From positions 43,282 through 107,281 of the IMG/VR virus record IMGVR_UViG_3300021964_000023: DNA of 64,000 nucleotides, one strand, 5' to 3'. The position numbers and the translations under genes were made by a program. Origin of the DNA: a virus. The notes below the pieces were generated by a model. The model was given only the letters and a program-made list of their open reading frames with translations. It was not told the DNA's origin and did not search any database. This document shows, in pieces, positions 17,180 to 26,250 of the stretch. Each line of letters begins with the position of its first letter. Within the stretch, counting starts at the first letter, position 1.

Positions 17180-18195
17180 TGGATTTTTTAAAAGATATTG
17201 TAAAAGAGATTGGCGATGACTACACTCAGCTCGCTGCAGATATTGACGAGACTGAGCAGTATGTTGACACAGGTTCGCACATTTTTAACGCACTCGTATC
17301 AGGTAGTGTATTTGGTGGTGTATCTGGGAACAAGATTACTGCTATTGCTGGAGAGTCTTCTACTGGAAAGACTTTCTTTTCTCTCGCTGTGGTTAAGAAT
17401 TTTCTGGATTCTAACCCCGATGGTTATTGTCTCTACTTTGATACTGAGGCTGCTGTTAACAAGGGACTACTCGCTAGTCGCGGAGTTGATCTAAACCGAG
17501 TTGTTGTGGTCAACGTTGTAACTATCGAAGAGTTCCGAAGTAAAGCACTCCGTGCAGTAGATATGTACCTCAAAGCGCCTGTAGAGGATCGCAAACCCTG
17601 CATGTTTGTGCTAGACTCTCTTGGAATGCTATCCACCGAGAAGGAGATTACAGACGCTCTCAATGATAAGCAAGTTCGGGATATGACCAAATCCCAACTT
17701 GTCAAAGGTGCGTTCCGTATGCTCACTCTTAAGTTGGGTCAGGCAAACATCCCCATGATTGTTACTAATCACACCTATGATGTTATCGGTGCTTATGTCC
17801 CCACAAAGGAAATGGGTGGCGGTTCTGGTCTTAAGTATGCTGCTTCCACTATCATCTATCTCAGCAAAAAGAAGGAGAAGGATGGAACAGAAGTGGTAGG
17901 TAATATCATCAAGGCAAAGACTGCTAAGTCTCGTTTAAGTAAGGAGAACAAAGATGTGGAAATTCGCCTTTATTATGATGAGCGTGGTCTTGATCGATAT
18001 TATGGTCTTCTTGAACTCGGTGAGATTGGCGGGATGTGGAAGAACGTTGCTGGTCGATATGAGATGACCATAGATGGTGAGACTAAGAAAGTCTATGCCA
18101 AAGCAATCTACAAAGAACCTGAGAAGTATTTTACTTCTGAAGTTCTAGAGCAACTTGACGTTATTGCTAAGTCCGAATTTAGTTATGGTGAGTAA
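17179..18195 (+). CDS. uvsX: UvsX RecA-like recombinase
   Basis: 338 residues. Walker A GESSTGKT is near residues 59-66, and Walker B is the hydrophobic strand CMFVLDSLG. UvsX forms filaments on single-stranded DNA, supports recombination-dependent replication and works with gp46/47, gp41 and gp43. The stop overlaps the helicase start (TAATG). Confidence 0.96.
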   Translation: MDFLKDIVKEIGDDYTQLAADIDETEQYVDTGSHIFNALVSGSVFGGVSGNKITAIAGESSTGKTFFSLAVVKNFLDSNPDGYCLYFDTEAAVNKGLLASRGVDLNRVVVVNVVTIEEFRSKALRAVDMYLKAPVEDRKPCMFVLDSLGMLSTEKEITDALNDKQVRDMTKSQLVKGAFRMLTLKLGQANIPMIVTNHTYDVIGAYVPTKEMGGGSGLKYAASTIIYLSKKKEKDGTEVVGNIIKAKTAKSRLSKENKDVEIRLYYDERGLDRYYGLLELGEIGGMWKNVAGRYEMTIDGETKKVYAKAIYKEPEKYFTSEVLEQLDVIAKSEFSYGE

Positions 18196-19580
18196 TGGAG
18201 TCTATTGAGCACACGATTCTAAAGAATCTTTTATATAATGAAGAATACTCCCGCAAGGTAATCCCCTTTATCAAACCTGAATACTTCCAAGAGGTGTCTC
18301 AGAAAATTACGTTTGAGGAGATTGTTACCTTCATCACAACGTACAATACTCAGGTTACAGTTGAAGCACTCCTCATTGAGATTTCTAATAGGAAGGATAT
18401 CAATGAAGGTATGCTCAAAGAGTTGCAGATTCTTATTACTAATTTGGAAGATAGTCCTGCAGATCTTCAGTGGTTGTTTGATACTACTGAGAAGTGGTGC
18501 CGTGATAGGGCAATCTATCTTGCTTTGATGGACTCTATTAACATTGCTGATGGCAATGATGAGAAGAAGAATCGAGATGCTATCCCATCTATTCTTAGTG
18601 AAGCATTGGCAGTCTCTTTTGACAATAATATTGGTCACGATTACTTTGCAAATGCTGATGAGCGATTCGACTTCTATCACCAGAAGCAGGAAAAAATCCC
18701 CTTCGACTTGGAATACTTTAACAAGATTACCAAGGGAGGTCTTGTTAATAAGAGTCTTAATGTCGCTCTTGCTGGGACAGGCGTCGGTAAGTCTTTGTTC
18801 ATGTGCCATATGGCTAGCGCCTGTCTGCTTAACGGACATAGCGTCTTATACATTACAATGGAGATGGCAGAGGAGAAAATTGCTGAACGTATTGATGCAA
18901 ACCTCCTCAATGTTCCCATACAGGAGATTGCTGATCTTCCTAAAGTGATGTTTGACAGCAAAGTCACAAAGTTGTCACAAAAAACACAGGGTTCTCTTAT
19001 AATTAAAGAGTATCCAACTGCGGGCGCACATAGTGGACACTTTAAGGCACTTCTTAATGAGCTTGCACTTAAGAAGTCATTTAGACCTGATATTATTTTC
19101 ATTGATTACCTTAATATATGTGCTTCCTCTCGGTATCGCCAGAGCGGCACTGTCAATTCATATTCTTATATTAAGTCAATTGCAGAAGAGCTTAGAGGAT
19201 TGGCTGTTGAAGCAAACGTCCCTATCGTTTCTGCCACGCAGACCACTCGTTCTGGTTATGGTAGCAGTGATGTTGACCTTACTGACACTTCTGAATCCTT
19301 TGGTCTCCCTGCTACTGCTGATCTTATGTTTGCCCTTATTAGCACAGATGAATTGGAAGAACTCGGGCAGATTATGGTGAAGCAGTTAAAGAATCGATAC
19401 AATGATATTTCTATTAATAAGAGATTTGTTGTTGGTATTGATCGTGCTAAAATGAGACTGTATGATTGTGAGCAGTCTGCACAGAATGATGTCCTTGACA
19501 GTGGTCAAGACGAAGAGTATGAGTTTGATGAGAAGAAGTCTTCTCGCAAAGAAAAGTTTGGATCCTTCAAGTTTGATTGA
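18195..19580 (+). CDS. gp41: gp41 replicative helicase (DnaB-like)
   Basis: 461 residues. Walker A AGTGVGKS is near residue 193, Walker B is IIFIDYLN, and SATQTTRSG is a RecA-fold sensor region. An N-terminal helical domain and a charged C-terminal tail match T4 gp41 (475 residues). It unwinds DNA ahead of gp43 and associates with the gp61 primase encoded at 35839. The accessory island begins directly after it. Confidence 0.95.
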   Translation: MESIEHTILKNLLYNEEYSRKVIPFIKPEYFQEVSQKITFEEIVTFITTYNTQVTVEALLIEISNRKDINEGMLKELQILITNLEDSPADLQWLFDTTEKWCRDRAIYLALMDSINIADGNDEKKNRDAIPSILSEALAVSFDNNIGHDYFANADERFDFYHQKQEKIPFDLEYFNKITKGGLVNKSLNVALAGTGVGKSLFMCHMASACLLNGHSVLYITMEMAEEKIAERIDANLLNVPIQEIADLPKVMFDSKVTKLSQKTQGSLIIKEYPTAGAHSGHFKALLNELALKKSFRPDIIFIDYLNICASSRYRQSGTVNSYSYIKSIAEELRGLAVEANVPIVSATQTTRSGYGSSDVDLTDTSESFGLPATADLMFALISTDELEELGQIMVKQLKNRYNDISINKRFVVGIDRAKMRLYDCEQSAQNDVLDSGQDEEYEFDEKKSSRKEKFGSFKFD

Positions 19581-19582
19581 TT

Positions 19583-20131
19583 ATGAAGAGCATTAACCCA
19601 GAACTAATCGGTGATTTTAAATCCATTGATTACCCTGCACGCAGACAGTTCCCTAGCGATGAGATTGTAGAGCGTTGGAAAAATCTTGGTCATCTGTATG
19701 TCAATTATACTGGACTTCTTCGTGAAGAGTATCGCGGGGTTCCTGAATGGAGTCATGAGATCGTAAAGGTTCTTAGGAAGAAATATATTCCAGTTGGTGA
19801 TAAGTGGTACTTTATGGATAAGACTTCTTTGTCACTCTATAACATGCCCCCAGGCACAATTATGCCAGAGCATGAGGATACTTATCCAAGGTTCCGAGAG
19901 ATCTATGGAGAACCAGACATCAATAAAATTTGTAGAGTTCTAATTTTTCTTGAAGACTGGAAGACGGGACACTATTTTGAACTGGATCGTCAACCATATA
20001 CCAAATGGAAGAAGGGTGATTATCTTTATTGGACTGGAGATACTACTCACCTTGCAGCAAACCTTGGTAAAGAGAATAGATATACTATGCAAATCACGGC
20101 GACTTTAAAATGCGGAAGCGAAGAGCAGTAG
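19583..20131 (+). CDS. 2OG-Fe(II) oxygenase-like protein
   Basis: 182 residues from the ATG at 19583 (an in-frame TTG at 19577 adds two). MPEHEDTYPRF contains an HxD pair (HED), and THLAANLG with RYTMQI supplies the distal histidine and arginine of the double-stranded beta-helix oxygenases. The best fit is the Asp/Asn beta-hydroxylase-like group. It overlaps the sulfotransferase gene by 22 bases. Target unknown. Confidence 0.7.
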   Translation: MKSINPELIGDFKSIDYPARRQFPSDEIVERWKNLGHLYVNYTGLLREEYRGVPEWSHEIVKVLRKKYIPVGDKWYFMDKTSLSLYNMPPGTIMPEHEDTYPRFREIYGEPDINKICRVLIFLEDWKTGHYFELDRQPYTKWKKGDYLYWTGDTTHLAANLGKENRYTMQITATLKCGSEEQ

Positions 20132-20823
20132 TAGATGATCTTGTAGAGCAGTATGGTAACTACTGCTCTACTTTTACTTTTAAGTTAAGATCTGGATTAG
20201 AAGGACAAATCCATAAAGAAGGATTTATTAATTGCTTCTGGCATAAAACTAGTAAATTAGTTTATATGCATATTGATAAGTGTGGAAGTACATCAGTGTC
20301 CTCTGCACTAAAGTTACATTGTCCTAACTTTTTGTCTCTTGATTTATTAAAGACCGACAAAGATCCAGATTACCTTGCAAAATATTTTGTTGAGAGTGGT
20401 CACACATTTTTTGCTGTTACTAGAGATCCAGTCCAACGGTGGATCTCTGGATTAAATGAATTTATGTGTAGATATAAACCACCAATTGATTGGGTCATAA
20501 AACAAATTGAGAATGGTAAATATATTTTTGATGAACACACTGGACCTCAAACAGCATTTTTGAGATTGTGTTTGGAGAATGAAGGAAAGTTGAAACTTAT
20601 TAAATTGGATGGTGATTTATCTACAAAAGTAAATTTATTTGTAAAAAATCATACGTCAGATTATAAACCATTTGAAGTGCCTCACCTTAGAGATTCAAAA
20701 TATTTCACCCCCAATTTCAAACCACTCTGTGCTAAGATATATACAGAATACGTAGAACCTAATAACAAAAGGTTTTGTGATCTTTATGAATCGGACTATG
20801 AGTTATACGCAAAAGGTGTCTGA
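20110..20823 (+). CDS. Sulfotransferase
   Basis: 237 residues. HIDKCGSTSV (54-63) is the 5'-phosphosulfate loop and FAVTRDPVQRW (101-111) the 3'-phosphate-binding segment of PAPS-dependent sulfotransferases. Such enzymes move sulfate from PAPS to sugars or other hydroxyls. It opens the accessory island and sits with sugar and amino-sugar genes, so a sulfated glycan or metabolite is the likely product (inference). Confidence 0.82.
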   Translation: MRKRRAVVDDLVEQYGNYCSTFTFKLRSGLEGQIHKEGFINCFWHKTSKLVYMHIDKCGSTSVSSALKLHCPNFLSLDLLKTDKDPDYLAKYFVESGHTFFAVTRDPVQRWISGLNEFMCRYKPPIDWVIKQIENGKYIFDEHTGPQTAFLRLCLENEGKLKLIKLDGDLSTKVNLFVKNHTSDYKPFEVPHLRDSKYFTPNFKPLCAKIYTEYVEPNNKRFCDLYESDYELYAKGV

Positions 20824-21412
20824 CCCATTTCATGAGGTTGAAAAATTTGAGGACACTATCGCAAACTTTTATGGCGCAAAGTATGGAATCGCAACAGACT
20901 GTTGTACTCATGCTATTGAGTTGTGTTTAAGATATGAAGGATATGATAAGGTAACAATACCAGAACGCACCTATGTCTCCATTCCAATGACCTGCATGAA
21001 GATTGGTCTTGAATGGAGATTTGATAATATTGAGTGGTATGATCAATACCATCTTGGTGGTACTAATATTATTGATGGTGCAGTTTTATGGAGACCAAAT
21101 TCATATATCTCTGGGACTTATTTGTGCTTGAGTTTTCAATATAGGAAGCATCTATCTTTGGGTAGAGGTGGAATGATCCTGACAGATGATAAGTACGCTG
21201 CGGAACAGTTGCGAATGATGACCTATGATGGACGTAAGAAGTACGTTCCTTGGGGAGATCAAAACATTAGTGTGATGGGGTATCATTATTATATGACCCC
21301 AGAGACTGCAAAAAAAGGTATTGAGGTATTCTGGAAAGTCAAAGACTCATTTCCTCTTATCAAGGACTATAGATCTTACCCTTATCTTCCTAATATGAGT
21401 GTATTCAAATGA
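20798..21412 (+). CDS. Short DegT/DnrJ/EryC1-type aminotransferase
   Basis: 204 residues from the ATG at 20798; the frame extends back to a GTG at 20777. KFEDTIANFYGAKYGIATDCCTHAIEL and TIPERTYVS match the N-terminal PLP-fold half of sugar aminotransferases. FQYRKHLSLGRGGMI contains the lysine that binds PLP. The family usually has about 370 residues, and most of the C-terminal domain is missing. It may still be active or may be a reduced form. It overlaps the sulfotransferase by 26 bases. Confidence 0.75.
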   Translation: MSYTQKVSDPFHEVEKFEDTIANFYGAKYGIATDCCTHAIELCLRYEGYDKVTIPERTYVSIPMTCMKIGLEWRFDNIEWYDQYHLGGTNIIDGAVLWRPNSYISGTYLCLSFQYRKHLSLGRGGMILTDDKYAAEQLRMMTYDGRKKYVPWGDQNISVMGYHYYMTPETAKKGIEVFWKVKDSFPLIKDYRSYPYLPNMSVFK

Positions 21413-22059
21413 AAATTGCAAGAATTGATTTACCCAATCCTGGAGTTTTGCAAGCAGATTTAAGTCAAGAGGAAATTGATAATCTGTGGAAACTTATTCA
21501 TAAGAATTCCCCAAAGACTGCAGAGTGGGATGAAAATAAATTATTGAATATTGATGTTGAGTTTAAACAGTGGACTATAACTGATGATGGATCATTTAAA
21601 CAAAATGTTTTGATGCCACTAGTTCAAGAGTATTTGGATCAATTTGGAACTCCATTTCGTCATAAGACAAGTAATTATCATGATCTTGTTTTAAATAGAT
21701 TTTGGACTAGAGCATCTACTGAGGGAGACTATCAAAGTTTACATGACCACGAGGGCATCTTTACTTTTGTTGTATGGATGAAAATTCCTTTTGATGGAGA
21801 AAAAGAGAACACAGTCCAATCTGGATTTAGACCATATGCCAGCGATTTTGGACTAGTGTACCCAAATACATGTGGAACTTTAATTAAGCAAAACTGGACT
21901 TTAACTCCAGAAATGGAGGGAACTATGCTTTTATTTCCCAGTGATATAAATCATATTGTTTATCCTCACTTTACGACTAAAGAGTACAGGATATCTGTTG
22001 CTGGTGATATTTCATTAAATAGTCATATTTCATCTGATGTAATTAATCCAGCATTATGA
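21409..22059 (+). CDS. 2OG-Fe(II) oxygenase-like protein (2OG-FeII_Oxy_5 type), copy 2
   Basis: 216 residues, a paralogue of the gene at 11553. It has the same SLHDHEG (HxH), EGTMLLFP and NHIVYPH blocks, and EYRISVAGD. It is overlapped by four bases on each side, so it is translated with the aminotransferase and the first GT25-like gene. The substrate may be a product of the sugar cluster (inference). Confidence 0.78.
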   Translation: MKIARIDLPNPGVLQADLSQEEIDNLWKLIHKNSPKTAEWDENKLLNIDVEFKQWTITDDGSFKQNVLMPLVQEYLDQFGTPFRHKTSNYHDLVLNRFWTRASTEGDYQSLHDHEGIFTFVVWMKIPFDGEKENTVQSGFRPYASDFGLVYPNTCGTLIKQNWTLTPEMEGTMLLFPSDINHIVYPHFTTKEYRISVAGDISLNSHISSDVINPAL

Positions 22060-22910
22060 ATAAACTGAAGGGACTTCCTCCCATAATGTACTTGAACTTA
22101 GATCATAGGACTGATAGGAAGGAACATATCGAAGGTCAATTTAAAAAGTGGGGGATCACTGATTTTACTCGGTGGTCTGCTTCTAGGTTTTCTACTAAAA
22201 AAATTGATGAGTGGGGACATAAGTTGGACTTAATGCTTCTCGCTCCATCTGATGCATCAATCGTCATGAATGAATTTACAATGATGATTGAATGGTATGA
22301 ATCTGGAATATCAGAGAACCTTCTCATCATTCAGGATGATCTTTGTTTTGATCTTGTTGAGTATTGGCCATTTGATTGGGAAGATGTAATGAAAGCACTT
22401 CCGTATAATTGGGAAATTGTGCAGTTTTATCATTGCCATGACTATGAAATAAAAATGCATCTTAATCCTAGAGAGTGGCATAGTTCCTCTGCTGCCATCT
22501 TTATGGTTAACAGATCTTTTGTTGAGAAGTTGATGAAGATTCATCTACAACCAGATGGATCATTTAAGTTAGATCAAAGTCTTAGAGATCTTCAAGTTCC
22601 TAGAGAATCGTATAGTAGTGATGACTTTTTGATTTATCAGGTGGGTAAGTCTTATTCATTGCCATTACTAACTCTAGATCCAAAATTAGCAGTGGCACAA
22701 GATAATAAGCAGCAATCTGATGATGATTATGATCCAATCATTGCTGTTTATCATAATAAAATATATGATATTCTTGCCACCTCAAGCATCAAGAAATGGT
22801 GGGAAGAGAAGAGTTCTAGATATACTGCTGACGATATTTTATCCTGGGGAGGTGCAATTCACGAGACAATGGTAATGAAGTTGCCAAGGTATGATCATAT
22901 AGCGCCATGA
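22056..22910 (+). CDS. GT25-like glycosyltransferase, array copy 1 (altered active site)
   Basis: 284 residues. YLNLDHRTDR (12-21) matches the opening of GT25/LPS-type glycosyltransferases. The EDD metal motif reads QDD (93-95), and the Ser/Thr-His before it is lost (MNEFTMM). The blocks FDWEDVMKALPY and MKIHL are shared with the four following genes. It may be inactive as an enzyme or have altered specificity. Start and stop overlap the neighbours by four bases. Confidence 0.75.
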   Translation: MNKLKGLPPIMYLNLDHRTDRKEHIEGQFKKWGITDFTRWSASRFSTKKIDEWGHKLDLMLLAPSDASIVMNEFTMMIEWYESGISENLLIIQDDLCFDLVEYWPFDWEDVMKALPYNWEIVQFYHCHDYEIKMHLNPREWHSSSAAIFMVNRSFVEKLMKIHLQPDGSFKLDQSLRDLQVPRESYSSDDFLIYQVGKSYSLPLLTLDPKLAVAQDNKQQSDDDYDPIIAVYHNKIYDILATSSIKKWWEEKSSRYTADDILSWGGAIHETMVMKLPRYDHIAP

Positions 22911-23752
22911 GTAAAATAAAATTTGAGACTAGTGTAAGATTTAAAGGTTTACCTAAAATCATCTATAGAAATTACGATAGTAATATAGATGGTAAAGCGT
23001 TTATGGAGAATCAATTCTCACACTGGGTTATTGATGATTATCATAGGCACTCTAATAAGTATCATGAAGATAACTATTCTGAGTGGGAAGATTTAATTCT
23101 TGATGATCAACTTCCAATAACACCAAAAGAATCTGCATATTGCTTAAATGTTATTGACTCTATAGTTGAATGGTATGATTCAGAATCATCTGAAGTGTGT
23201 ATTTTTGCAGATGACTGTGTTGATTTTTCTGTGTCTGATGATTGGATGTTTGATTGGCAATTTTTAACTCATCATCTTCCTTATAATTGGGATTGTATTC
23301 AGTTTTATGCATCTCCAAATAGATCAATTAAGATGCATCTTCACCCTTGGATTGATCAAAATAAATCACAGCGATGCTGCATGGTTACTAGGAGTTTTGC
23401 AAAGCGTTTAAAAAAGTTTCATTTGATTGATGGTAAATATAAACTATCATACCCATCACCAAATAGATCTTTATTGTTTACTGAATTTGGATCTCTTGAT
23501 TCATTCTTTTATGATCTTGGAATAACATATACTCTTCCTATATTTGCATTAAATACTAAAGGTGAATTTAGTCATACCGAAAAAATATCATCGGATGCTA
23601 TTAGATATTGGTGGGAGAATAAATCACCAGTGTTCTCAAACTTTGAATTCTTTCACTACAATAAGGGAGACAAAGAGTGGAAAATGGAAGTTCAGTTTGA
23701 TTCTGATGGAGTTTATATGGATCCTATGGAAGGTATAATGATATGGATTTAA
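22907..23752 (+). CDS. GT25-like protein, array copy 2 (degenerate)
   Basis: 281 residues. The NLD opening has become YRNYDSN, the EDD motif reads ADD (101-103) and the preceding Ser-His is absent. It retains FDWQFLTHHLPYNWDCIQFY and the C-terminal YTLPI and WWENKSP blocks of the array. It is the most diverged copy and is probably not a standard transferase. It overlaps copy 1 (ATGA) and copy 3 (10 bases). Confidence 0.7.
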   Translation: MSKIKFETSVRFKGLPKIIYRNYDSNIDGKAFMENQFSHWVIDDYHRHSNKYHEDNYSEWEDLILDDQLPITPKESAYCLNVIDSIVEWYDSESSEVCIFADDCVDFSVSDDWMFDWQFLTHHLPYNWDCIQFYASPNRSIKMHLHPWIDQNKSQRCCMVTRSFAKRLKKFHLIDGKYKLSYPSPNRSLLFTEFGSLDSFFYDLGITYTLPIFALNTKGEFSHTEKISSDAIRYWWENKSPVFSNFEFFHYNKGDKEWKMEVQFDSDGVYMDPMEGIMIWI

Positions 23753-24648
23753 ATAATAAACTAAAGGGATTTCCAAAAGTTCACTTCTTCAATCTTGACA
23801 ATAGGAATGATAGAAGGGAATGGATGGTTGATCAGTTTGATTACTATGGTATTGAGTATGAACGTATCTCTGGAACAAAATATCTTGCTTCTGAAAGTAG
23901 TAAGTGGAAACATCTAATCAAAGATATTGAAGATTACAAACTTCTAGTTCCTATTGCAGCTAATGCTGTATCTCATCTTGATTTTTTAAAGAGGTGGTTT
24001 AAAGAGTCTAATGATCCATATGTTCTTCTAATGGAGGATGATTATGATATTAGACTGATTGACTATTGGCATTTTGATTGGCAGACAGTGCTTGATAGAC
24101 TACCTTATGATTGGGACTGCCTTCAAATGGGATTTGAAAATCCAGATGGAATGAGATTCCATTTGCATCCTATTGAAGCAGCACATGATTTTGGTCCTGT
24201 CCTTTTAAGAAGATCATTTGTTGAGAAGTTATTGGATCTTCATTGTGTCGGAGATCAATACAAGTTAGTAAATACTGTTGCTAATGCTGCATGGAATAGG
24301 CAATCTGATGTTGCTGGTTCTGGAACTGTTGATTACTTTATGGTTCATACTGGAAGAACCTACTGTTTGCCTTTGATTACTATTAATGCAAACTTTGGTA
24401 GTTTTGAAAATAATAGTATTATTCAAAAATTCTATAGGAGTGAGGGAGATATTCTTGCCAGGAACACCCAATACTTTTGGTGGCAACATGAGAGAGATCG
24501 ATTTACTTTAGATGAATTTTTTACCTATGGTACTAGGAAGCATGATAGTATGGTTCTAACACCTAGTAATTACCGTACATTTGATATCACTGGGAAGTCA
24601 TATAAATTATATGGGGAATCATACCTTGATTATTTTAGAGGAACATGA
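23743..24648 (+). CDS. GT25-like glycosyltransferase, array copy 3 (intact motifs)
   Basis: 301 residues. FFNLDNRNDRR (15-25), AVSHLDF (Ser-His) and MEDDYD (EDD at 98-100) are all present, as in active GT25 family members. These enzymes use UDP-sugars to extend lipopolysaccharide or protein-linked glycans. It is the longest copy, with a C-terminal Tyr-rich tail. Its stop overlaps copy 4 (ATGA). Confidence 0.82.
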   Translation: MDLNNKLKGFPKVHFFNLDNRNDRREWMVDQFDYYGIEYERISGTKYLASESSKWKHLIKDIEDYKLLVPIAANAVSHLDFLKRWFKESNDPYVLLMEDDYDIRLIDYWHFDWQTVLDRLPYDWDCLQMGFENPDGMRFHLHPIEAAHDFGPVLLRRSFVEKLLDLHCVGDQYKLVNTVANAAWNRQSDVAGSGTVDYFMVHTGRTYCLPLITINANFGSFENNSIIQKFYRSEGDILARNTQYFWWQHERDRFTLDEFFTYGTRKHDSMVLTPSNYRTFDITGKSYKLYGESYLDYFRGT

Positions 24649-25448
24649 ATTTATACGATAAGTTTGCTGGGGTTCCTACCTTCTATTACTTTAATCTAGA
24701 TTCAAATACTCCATTGAAAAAGCACATGGAGAGAAATCTAGATAACTTAAAGATAAAGAATTATCAGAGGGTATCTACTTCAAAGTACACAAACAGTAAT
24801 GTAAGTGAGTGGAAAGATTTATTGGTCAATAGATCTAAGTATAAACTTCCAATCGCTACCGCAGCATATTCAATATCAATTCTTGAATTCTTGAAGCATT
24901 GGTATGAGAATACTGAAGAAGAAACTTTAATAATAAGTAAGGATACTATTGACTTTGGGTTAGTTGAACACTTCCATTTTGATTGGGAGTTTTTAATGAA
25001 AAAGCTTCCCTATGATTGGGACTGCTTTATCTTGGGATTTGAGAATCTAAATTATATCCCATTTTACTTACATCAAATTATGCCAGCCCACACTTATAAT
25101 ACTGCTCTTCTTAATAGAAGGTATGTGAAGAAGTTGATCAAACTTCATTGTGTTGGTGATAAGTATAATCTATCAAACTTTAGTGCCAACAAAAACTTTG
25201 GACTCCATTCTGGAACTCCAGATTATTTTATTGGTCATTGCGGTAAAACTTATTGCTTACCAATGTTCCCAAATCATACTGATTTCTTTGATAAAAAGAC
25301 AAAGAAGTATATTTTGGTTAAGGGATGCAGATTGGCGTATTATGATTGGTGGAGAACTGATAAGAAAAGATTTAGTATGGATGATATATTTACGTATGGA
25401 AAAACCAATGATAGAGGGATGTTGAAAAAAATATCGAAGTACGTTTAA
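24645..25448 (+). CDS. GT25-like protein, array copy 4 (degenerate)
   Basis: 267 residues. NLD remains (FNLDSN), but the EDD motif reads SKD (98-100) and the Ser-His is lost (SISILEF). The shared blocks FDWEFLMKKLPYDWDC and IKLHCVGDKY show common descent with copies 3 and 5. It is probably catalytically impaired; a partner or binding role is possible. Confidence 0.72.
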   Translation: MNLYDKFAGVPTFYYFNLDSNTPLKKHMERNLDNLKIKNYQRVSTSKYTNSNVSEWKDLLVNRSKYKLPIATAAYSISILEFLKHWYENTEEETLIISKDTIDFGLVEHFHFDWEFLMKKLPYDWDCFILGFENLNYIPFYLHQIMPAHTYNTALLNRRYVKKLIKLHCVGDKYNLSNFSANKNFGLHSGTPDYFIGHCGKTYCLPMFPNHTDFFDKKTKKYILVKGCRLAYYDWWRTDKKRFSMDDIFTYGKTNDRGMLKKISKYV

Positions 25449-25449
25449 A

Positions 25450-26250
25450 ATGGATCTGCGAAACAAGTTAAAAAACTTCCCACACATTCACTATGTAAAT
25501 CTCGATAATCGTACTGATCGTAGAGAATACATGGAGGAGCAGTTTAATTATTGGAAGTTACCATTCACTAGAATATCAGGATCAAAATTTTTAGCATCAA
25601 CTATCGAAGACTGGGTGTCCGATTATGTTGTTGGTACTGTCAAGGGAATACCTGCTTATGCCATTGGTAATGCAGTAACTCATCTTGAATTTATGAAGAA
25701 TTGGATTCGGAATAGTGATGATGATTATCTTCTTCTTATGGAAGATGATTATGATTTAACTCTCTTTGAATACTGGAATTTTGATTGGGATTATTTGATG
25801 TCTCGATTACCTTATGATTGGGACTGTCTTCAAATTGGGTTTGAATCTTCAGAGTTTATACCATTCTTCCTTCATCCAAAGTTGAGACATTCATATTTTG
25901 GTCCAGTAATTTTGCAGAGAGATTATGTTGAGAAGATACTACATCTTCATTGCTACAAGGATAAGTATAGATTCGATCATACGACTGCAATACGTGGTTT
26001 TAGTGGTAACTCAACTACTGTGGATTATTTTGTGGGTCACACTGGCAAGACGTATTGTATTCCGTTAATAACAACCAATGTTAAGTTGCCAAGTACAGAG
26101 TTTGGTCTTGACATAAAACGCAAACACCACGAGAATTCTAGACATGCATATTATTATTGGTGGATGGCAAAGCACTTAAAATTCTCTTTGGATGATTTTT
26201 TTACTTTTGGAAAACGAAATGATCACAAGATGGTGATTTTAACAGCATGA
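25450..26250 (+). CDS. GT25-like glycosyltransferase, array copy 5 (intact motifs)
   Basis: 266 residues. YVNLDNRTDRR (15-25), AVTHLEF and MEDDYD (EDD at 98-100) are present. It is closest to copy 3 by eye. It is the last member of the tandem array, and its stop overlaps the amidinotransferase start (ATGA), which places the array in one operon with the guanidino- and dehydrogenase genes. Confidence 0.82.
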   Translation: MDLRNKLKNFPHIHYVNLDNRTDRREYMEEQFNYWKLPFTRISGSKFLASTIEDWVSDYVVGTVKGIPAYAIGNAVTHLEFMKNWIRNSDDDYLLLMEDDYDLTLFEYWNFDWDYLMSRLPYDWDCLQIGFESSEFIPFFLHPKLRHSYFGPVILQRDYVEKILHLHCYKDKYRFDHTTAIRGFSGNSTTVDYFVGHTGKTYCIPLITTNVKLPSTEFGLDIKRKHHENSRHAYYYWWMAKHLKFSLDDFFTFGKRNDHKMVILTA

